Assembly: GCA_031256305.1 (NCBI GenBank)
Contig: JAIRQU010000278.1
Coordinates: 1 to 9,188 of the forward strand
DNA length: 9,188 nt
Origin: Burkholderiaceae bacterium
Lineage (GTDB): Bacteria; Pseudomonadota; Gammaproteobacteria; Burkholderiales; Burkholderiaceae_C
Direction of reading: 5' to 3'
Below the pieces are notes generated by a model. It was not told the origin of the DNA, searched no databases, and saw only the letters and a list, made by a program, of their open reading frames with translations. A program made the translations under genes and the position numbers. Position 1 is the first letter of the stretch. Each line of letters begins with the position of its first letter. Below, one piece after another: positions 5,777 to 9,188 of the stretch.

Positions 5777-6676
5777 TCAGATCTTCTTGCCGCCCTTGCG
5801 TCCAAACAGTTTCTTGCGCGTGGCGGGCAGCACCAGCGCGATGGTCACCAGCACGGCGGTGACCAGATTCAAGTCCTGCGCCTTCAGGCCGATCATGTCG
5901 CTGTTGAGCGCCAGCGCGATGACAAAGCGGTACAGGATCGCGCCCAGCACGGCGGCCAGCGTCATGAGCGTCAGGCGCCGCGCGGGCAGGATGCTGTCGC
6001 CGATGATGACGGCGGCCAGGCCGATGACGATGGTGCCGATGCCCATCGAAATGTCCGAACCGCCCTGGGTCTGCGCGAACAGCGCCCCAGCCAGCCCGAC
6101 CAGCGCGTTGGAGATAAACATGCCCGTCAGCGTGGCGCGGCCGGTGTGGATGCCCTGGGCGCGCGCCATGCGCGGATTGGCCCCGGTGGCGCGCAGCGCC
6201 AGACCGTATTGCGAGGCAAAGAACCAGTCCAGCCCGAACTTGGCGATGATGACGATAACCAGCAGCACCAGCGGGCGCAGCACGTAATCGGGCAGCCATG
6301 CCGGTTGCAGCATGGTAAAGACGGTGGCCTCGGAAATCAGCGGAATGTTGGGCGCGCCCATCACCCGCAGGTTGACCGAATACAGCGCGATCATCATCAG
6401 GATGCTGGCCAGCAGGTCCATGATTTTCAGGCGCACGTTGAGCCACCCGGTGATGAAACCGGCCGCCCCGCCCGCCAACATGGCGCACACGGTGGCCAGA
6501 AACGGGTCATGGCCGCCCGCGATCAGTGTGGCCGCGACAGCCCCGCCCAGCGGAAAGCTGCCATCGACGGTCAAATCAGGAAAATTCAGGATGCGAAACG
6601 AGATCAGTACCCCCAGGGCGACCAGGCTGAAGATCAGGCCGATCTCCAGCGCGCCCAGCAACGAATAGAGGGACAT
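5777..6676 (-). CDS. ABC transporter permease (COG4120 / TrpY-like, BPD_transp_2 family)
   Basis: A 299-residue inner-membrane protein with about eight or nine hydrophobic segments. The opening LLGALEIGLIFSLVALGVLI (6-25) followed by RILNFPDLTVDGSFPLGGA (28-46) is the hallmark of this permease family. The cytoplasmic loop LRATGANPRMARAQGI (161-176) is the ATPase-coupling loop, similar to that in LivH-type permeases. It ends in a basic tail (TRKKLFGRKGGKK). The ATG at 6676 is chosen because the protein then begins exactly where the family does; the extra 23 codons available upstream are not membrane-like. The ribosome site is poor: AGGA lies 11 nt upstream. The gene is 193 bp after the binding-protein gene and directly abuts the ATPase gene. 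Confidence 0.92.
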   Translation of the reverse strand: MSLYSLLGALEIGLIFSLVALGVLISFRILNFPDLTVDGSFPLGGAVAATLIAGGHDPFLATVCAMLAGGAAGFITGWLNVRLKIMDLLASILMMIALYSVNLRVMGAPNIPLISEATVFTMLQPAWLPDYVLRPLVLLVIVIIAKFGLDWFFASQYGLALRATGANPRMARAQGIHTGRATLTGMFISNALVGLAGALFAQTQGGSDISMGIGTIVIGLAAVIIGDSILPARRLTLMTLAAVLGAILYRFVIALALNSDMIGLKAQDLNLVTAVLVTIALVLPATRKKLFGRKGGKKI

Positions 6677-6719
6677 TGAAAGGGAAATCCTGTGACTGAC
6701 GGTCTTGGGCCGCGTATCC

Positions 6720-6763
6720 GGCGCTAAAGCAAAAGGCAGCGCCAAATACCGCGCACCGTGCGC
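6720..6763 (-). repeat. Two adjacent inverted repeats upstream of the permease gene
   Basis: GGCGCT (6720-6725) and AGCGCC (6738-6743) are inverted 6-mers with a 12-nt loop. Seven bases on, GCGCAC-C-GTGCGC (6751-6763) is a perfect 13-bp palindrome. They lie 44-87 bp before the permease start in the transcribed direction. They may be folded RNA or a protein site; no function is recognised. Confidence 0.3.
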
Positions 6764-6809
6764 AATGGTACCCGCACCTGCTCAAATCCGCCGTGGTTTT
6801 CTACTAACT

Positions 6810-6831
6810 GCGCAGGCATTAGCGCCTGCGC
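6810..6831 (-). terminator. Strong GC hairpin after the binding-protein gene
   Basis: The perfect 8-bp arms GCGCAGGC (6810-6817) and GCCTGCGC (6824-6831) enclose a 6-nt loop, 39 nt past the binding-protein stop codon. No T-tract follows in the direction of transcription, so it is more likely an RNA-stabilising or attenuating structure than a full terminator. Confidence 0.42.
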
Positions 6832-6849
6832 TGGAGGCAACCCGCGCAC

Positions 6850-6864
6850 ACCGCTAAAAGCGGT
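6850..6864 (-). other. Short hairpin just after the binding-protein stop
   Basis: ACCGCT (6850-6855) and AGCGGT (6859-6864) are perfect inverted 6-mers with a 3-nt loop, 5 nt past the stop codon of the leftward binding-protein gene. Together with 6810-6831 it gives two consecutive stem-loops behind that gene. Confidence 0.35.
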
Positions 6865-6869
6865 TTGCC

Positions 6870-7859
6870 CTATTTGACAACTTCGGTGGCATCCTTGAGC
6901 AGATCGGGCGCAAGCGTGACGCCCTGCTTTTGCGCCGCGCCCGGATTGACGAACAGTTGCAAATCGTTGCTCGTTTCCGATGCGATTGCGCCGGGTTTTT
7001 CGCCCTTGAGGATGCGCAGAACCATTTTGCCGGTCTGATGCCCCAGGTTGCTGTAATCAATGCCCAGCGCGGCAATCGCGCCGCGCTTGACGCTATCGGT
7101 ATCCGCGGCAATCAATGGAATTTTGGCGTCGTCGGCGACCTTGACCAGCGCCTCGTAGGCCGAAACCACGTTGTTATCGGTGTTGGTGTAGATCACATCC
7201 ACTTTGCCGATCAGGCTCTTGGCCGCCGGCGCGATGTCCACGGTGCGCGGCGCGGCCGCTTCCTTGAGCGTCATGCCCTGCCGGGCCAGCAACTCCTTGA
7301 GCGCCTTGACCACCACGACCGAGTTGGCCTCGCCGGGGTTATAGACCATGCCCACGGTCTTGGCGCCCGGCACCACGCGCTTGATGAGCGCAATCTGCCG
7401 CTCCAGCGGGAGCTTGTCGGAAACGCCGGTCACATTGGTACCGCTCGGCCCCCAGGTATTGACCAGTTGCGCGGCAATCGGATCGGTTACGCCGGCATAG
7501 ACCACCGGCACGGTCTTGGTCGCGGCAACGACCGCCTGGGCTGATGGCGTGGCAATGGCGACGATCACGCTTGGGTTGTCGCCGATGAACTTGCGGGCAA
7601 TCTGCGCGGCGGTGCCGGTGTTGCCTTGCGCGCTCTGGTATTCCCATTGCAGATTCTTGCCGTCCTGGTAACCGGCGGCCTGCAATTCGGCGTGCACGCC
7701 ATCGCGGATCGCGTCCAGCGCGGGATGCTCGACAATGGCCAGCACTTTCACGCTGGCAACGTCCGCCGCGCGCGCGACGCCCGTCAGCAAAGCCAGCGCC
7801 ATCGCGCTGCCAACAAGGGCTTGAGCCGTAATCTTGGCGGCCAGTTTGAACCGTTTCAT
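6870..7859 (-). CDS. Periplasmic substrate-binding protein of ABC importer (COG2984 / TrpX-like)
   Basis: A 329-residue exported protein that captures the ligand for the importer. A signal peptide is clear: basic MKRFKLAAK, a hydrophobic stretch to about residue 26, and a cleavage-type ARA-AD end at about 28-30. It has no lipobox cysteine. The mature part starts SVKVLAIVEHPALDAIRDGV and has ATPSAQAVVAATKTVPVVYA, TNVTGVSD, KTVGMVYNPGEANS, DVIYTNTDNNVVSAYEALV and IAALGIDYSNLGHQTGKM, the standard landmarks of this type I binding-protein family. The ATG at 7859 has a strong GGAGG 8-9 nt upstream. It is the first gene of the unit, probably transcribed from the 86-bp gap after phaG. Some Gram-positive relatives bind tryptophan or tyrosine, but the ligand here is unknown. 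Confidence 0.93.
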   Translation of the reverse strand: MKRFKLAAKITAQALVGSAMALALLTGVARAADVASVKVLAIVEHPALDAIRDGVHAELQAAGYQDGKNLQWEYQSAQGNTGTAAQIARKFIGDNPSVIVAIATPSAQAVVAATKTVPVVYAGVTDPIAAQLVNTWGPSGTNVTGVSDKLPLERQIALIKRVVPGAKTVGMVYNPGEANSVVVVKALKELLARQGMTLKEAAAPRTVDIAPAAKSLIGKVDVIYTNTDNNVVSAYEALVKVADDAKIPLIAADTDSVKRGAIAALGIDYSNLGHQTGKMVLRILKGEKPGAIASETSNDLQLFVNPGAAQKQGVTLAPDLLKDATEVVK

Positions 7860-7916
7860 GGCGGTTTCCTCCACAAATGCTATCTTTGACAGGTAGAAAA
7901 ACTGTTGTTAAGGATA

Positions 7917-7932
7917 CCACTTGGCACAGTGG
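7917..7932. promoter_or_regulatory. Inverted repeat in the phaG / binding-protein gene gap
   Basis: CCACT (7917-7921) and AGTGG (7928-7932) are inverted 5-mers 6 bp apart, located 58 bp upstream of the binding-protein start and 14 bp past the phaG stop. It could be a weak stem-loop behind phaG or an operator for the ABC genes. I found no convincing -35/-10 pair in this 86-bp gap. Confidence 0.22.
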
Positions 7933-7945
7933 GGGAAAACCCTGA

Positions 7946-8320
7946 TTAGCCATCCGAATCGGACGCGGGCGGCGGCCCGGTCTGGAACGGCGGCGGCGCG
8001 CCGGGATCGCCGGCTTGCCGTTGGCGAAACAGCGCGGCGCGGGCGATAAGCAGGGTCGAAACCGGAACGGCGATGGCCAGCAGAGCCGGAATCAGCCAGA
8101 CGTAAAGCGCCGGGGCGCGCTCCAGCGCGGAAAAATACGCCAGCGCCGCCGCGCTCATGCACCACGCGCCGCAAGTGCTGGCCAGCGCGGGCGGGTGCAG
8201 GCGCTGAAAGCCGTCGCGCAACAGCACCATGCCCAACGCCGCCGCCAGCGCGAACAGGCTGCCGATGACGATCAGCGCGGCGGCCAGCCATTGCACCCAG
8301 AGCGGCGCAGCGGCGGTCAT
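7946..8320 (-). CDS. phaG: Mrp/Pha cation:proton antiporter subunit G
   Basis: A 124-residue inner-membrane subunit of the multisubunit Na+ or K+/H+ antiporter. Three hydrophobic helices lie at about 8-34, 52-66 and 72-96. The family landmark is LLRDGFQRLHPPALASTCGA (33-52), equivalent to the LPDFYTRLHAPT-x-A-x-x-LG segment of other MrpG/PhaG proteins. After about residue 97 there is a polar, proline-rich tail (PGAPPPFQTGPPPASDSDG), longer than I expect for the core subunit. The start overlaps the phaF stop as ATGA, with a strong GGGGAGG about 7 nt upstream. It is the last gene of the antiporter operon. Confidence 0.9.
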   Translation of the reverse strand: MTAAAPLWVQWLAAALIVIGSLFALAAALGMVLLRDGFQRLHPPALASTCGAWCMSAAALAYFSALERAPALYVWLIPALLAIAVPVSTLLIARAALFRQRQAGDPGAPPPFQTGPPPASDSDG

Positions 8321-8595
8321 TCAATGACCTCCCCGCGCAGTAAAAACTTGGCGAGCGCGCCGCTGCTGACAAAACCCAGCAGCGCCATCAGCAGCGCCGC
8401 CTCCAGGTACAGACTGCTGCCGTAGCGGATCGACAGCAGCAGCACGGCCAACAGACCCAGCACGCTCATCAGGTCGAAGGCCAGCACGCGGTCTTGCGCC
8501 GAGGGGCCGCGCAGCAACTGCGCGAAGGCCAGCAGCAACGCCAGCCCCAGCATGACCAGCGCAAAGGTAATGGCGGCGGAAAGAACGGGACTCAT
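8317..8595 (-). CDS. phaF: Mrp/Pha cation:proton antiporter subunit F
   Basis: A 92-residue membrane subunit with three predicted helices (about 7-27, 40-57, 62-83). The conserved cytoplasmic segment RGPSAQDRVLAFD (29-41), with its paired acidic residues, is the signature of MrpF/PhaF. The size is typical of the family. The ATG overlaps the phaE stop (ATGA). No clear ribosome site is present, so translation probably depends on coupling to phaE. It overlaps phaG by the same kind of junction. Confidence 0.93.
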   Translation of the reverse strand: MSPVLSAAITFALVMLGLALLLAFAQLLRGPSAQDRVLAFDLMSVLGLLAVLLLSIRYGSSLYLEAALLMALLGFVSSGALAKFLLRGEVIE

Positions 8596-9116
8596 GATTG
8601 AAAAATGATTTTCAGGGGTTGCTCGTAACGCGCCTTGAAGTGGACGATAAAGGCCGCCTGGGCGGCGTCATCGGAAACGTTCCACACGTGTATCCGCACC
8701 TGGCTGGCATCGCGCGCCAGCTCGCACCAGACCGTGCCCGGCACCACGGTACAAACCGCGGCCAGCGCGGCCAGCGCGGCCGGGTCGCGCAGTTCTAGCG
8801 GCACGGTCACGAACCGGCTCCGGGGCAACGGCTTGATACCCAGCAAGGCGGCAACCAGCGAACCCAATACTTCCAGATTGGAGCGCAGCACGTCCACGCC
8901 CGTAACCGCAATGAAACGCGCGACGAGCAGCGGATGGCGGATGCGCGCCCGCGCCGGGCGCAGCGGCGCCAGCCAAACGGGAATCGCCAGTCCCAGTATC
9001 AGCGCGATCAGGCATTGGCCCACGCTGGGCGCGCGCGCCAGCAGCAGCCACAAGGCCATCAGCGCCAGCGACAACAGCGGGGCCGGCAACAGACGCGAGA
9101 ATAAACGGCGCGTCAT
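8592..9116 (-). CDS. phaE: Mrp/Pha cation:proton antiporter subunit E
   Basis: A 174-residue inner-membrane subunit. Hydrophobic helices occupy roughly 10-28 and 31-51, with a further amphipathic region at 62-94. The soluble C-terminal part contains the MrpE/PhaE hallmark VPGTVWCEL (125-133) followed by a beta-rich IHVWNV segment (142-147). The length is in the usual range. CGGAG lies about 7 nt upstream of the ATG, and the start overlaps the phaD stop as ATGA. It is part of the D-E-F-G subunit order typical of Pha-type operons. Confidence 0.92.
   Translation of the reverse strand: MTRRLFSRLLPAPLLSLALMALWLLLARAPSVGQCLIALILGLAIPVWLAPLRPARARIRHPLLVARFIAVTGVDVLRSNLEVLGSLVAALLGIKPLPRSRFVTVPLELRDPAALAALAAVCTVVPGTVWCELARDASQVRIHVWNVSDDAAQAAFIVHFKARYEQPLKIIFQS
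8758..8781. repeat. Short 9-bp tandem repeat inside phaE
   Basis: The unit GCGGCCAGC occurs twice in full (8758-8766, 8767-8775), followed by a partial third copy (GCGGCC). On the coding strand it encodes the alternating Ala/Leu stretch AALAALAA, in frame. It is a simple in-frame repeat that could expand or contract by three codons. Confidence 0.5.
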
Positions 9117-9188
9117 GGATGATCTCCGTGACGTCCGGCAGCAGAGGGCGACGGGCGCGGGCGGGTCATGACCACCGCGCTGATGTAG
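9113..9188 (-). CDS. phaD: Mrp/Pha antiporter subunit D, C-terminal end only
   Basis: The last 24 codons of a leftward gene enter from the right edge, reading YISAVVMTRPRPSPSAAGRH then GDHP and TGA (9115-9113). The stop overlaps the phaE ATG as ATGA. The tail alone does not identify the protein. The call as subunit D (NADH dehydrogenase subunit N-like, proton-translocating) rests on its position directly before phaE and on the overlap pattern of the operon. Confidence 0.65.
   Translation of the reverse strand, partial: YISAVVMTRPRPSPSAAGRHGDHP

Noticed and set aside
5564..6679. A 371-codon plus-strand frame rich in Gln, His and Asp opposite the permease
   Set aside because: It is antisense to the membrane-protein gene; its composition is what reverse-complemented hydrophobic codons give.
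1..9188. Defence system, CRISPR, phage, insertion sequence or other new mobile system
   Set aside because: No regularly spaced repeats, transposase, integrase, terminal repeats or toxin-antitoxin-like pair is visible; nearly all the window is explained by household transport and metabolic genes.

Overview
The window is GC-rich, densely packed bacterial chromosome. Codon use and gene families point to a betaproteobacterium of the order Burkholderiales (Alcaligenaceae- or Comamonadaceae-like). That placement is inference from gene content. I found no RNA genes, CRISPR arrays, insertion sequences or phage genes.

Left part (1-2766). The 5' end of a Wzm/KpsM-type polysaccharide ABC-2 permease gene runs leftward off the window edge. 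Across a 215-bp intergenic region lies a rightward old yellow enzyme (NemA-type ene-reductase), followed by a metallo-beta-lactamase-fold hydrolase. The intergenic region holds a good sigma70-like promoter for the leftward permease gene. Its -35 box lies inside a perfect GCCCAAT-N8-ATTGGGC palindrome, which is an operator-like arrangement.

Middle part (2812-4932, leftward). A TesB-type acyl-CoA thioesterase and a MaoC/FAS1-like double-hotdog dehydratase, of the mesaconyl-C4-CoA hydratase kind, form an acyl-CoA cluster. Two short 32-codon reading frames flank the dehydratase gene, each preceded directly by an in-frame TGA. The downstream one looks like the surviving C-terminus of a CitE-like CoA-ester lyase. 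The upstream one is unidentified. The cluster therefore appears to be a decayed remnant of a larger CoA-ester pathway.

Middle-right part (4981-7859, leftward). This is a complete three-gene ABC importer of the COG2984/COG4120/COG1101 type (the TrpX-TrpY-TrpZ-like family): periplasmic binding protein, permease, ATPase. The 193-bp gap after the binding-protein gene contains four inverted repeats, a layout that often goes with higher expression of the binding protein than of the membrane parts. The ATPase gene is only 48 bp upstream of tesB on the same strand, so readthrough into the acyl-CoA genes is possible.

Right part (7946-9188, leftward). The distal end of a Mrp/Pha-type multisubunit cation/proton antiporter operon: the tail of phaD, then phaE, phaF and phaG, each overlapping the next by an ATGA junction.

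Nothing here convincingly amounts to a new biological system. The most useful leads are the gene remnants around the dehydratase, the operator-like palindrome at 374-395, and the hairpin-rich ABC intergenic region.
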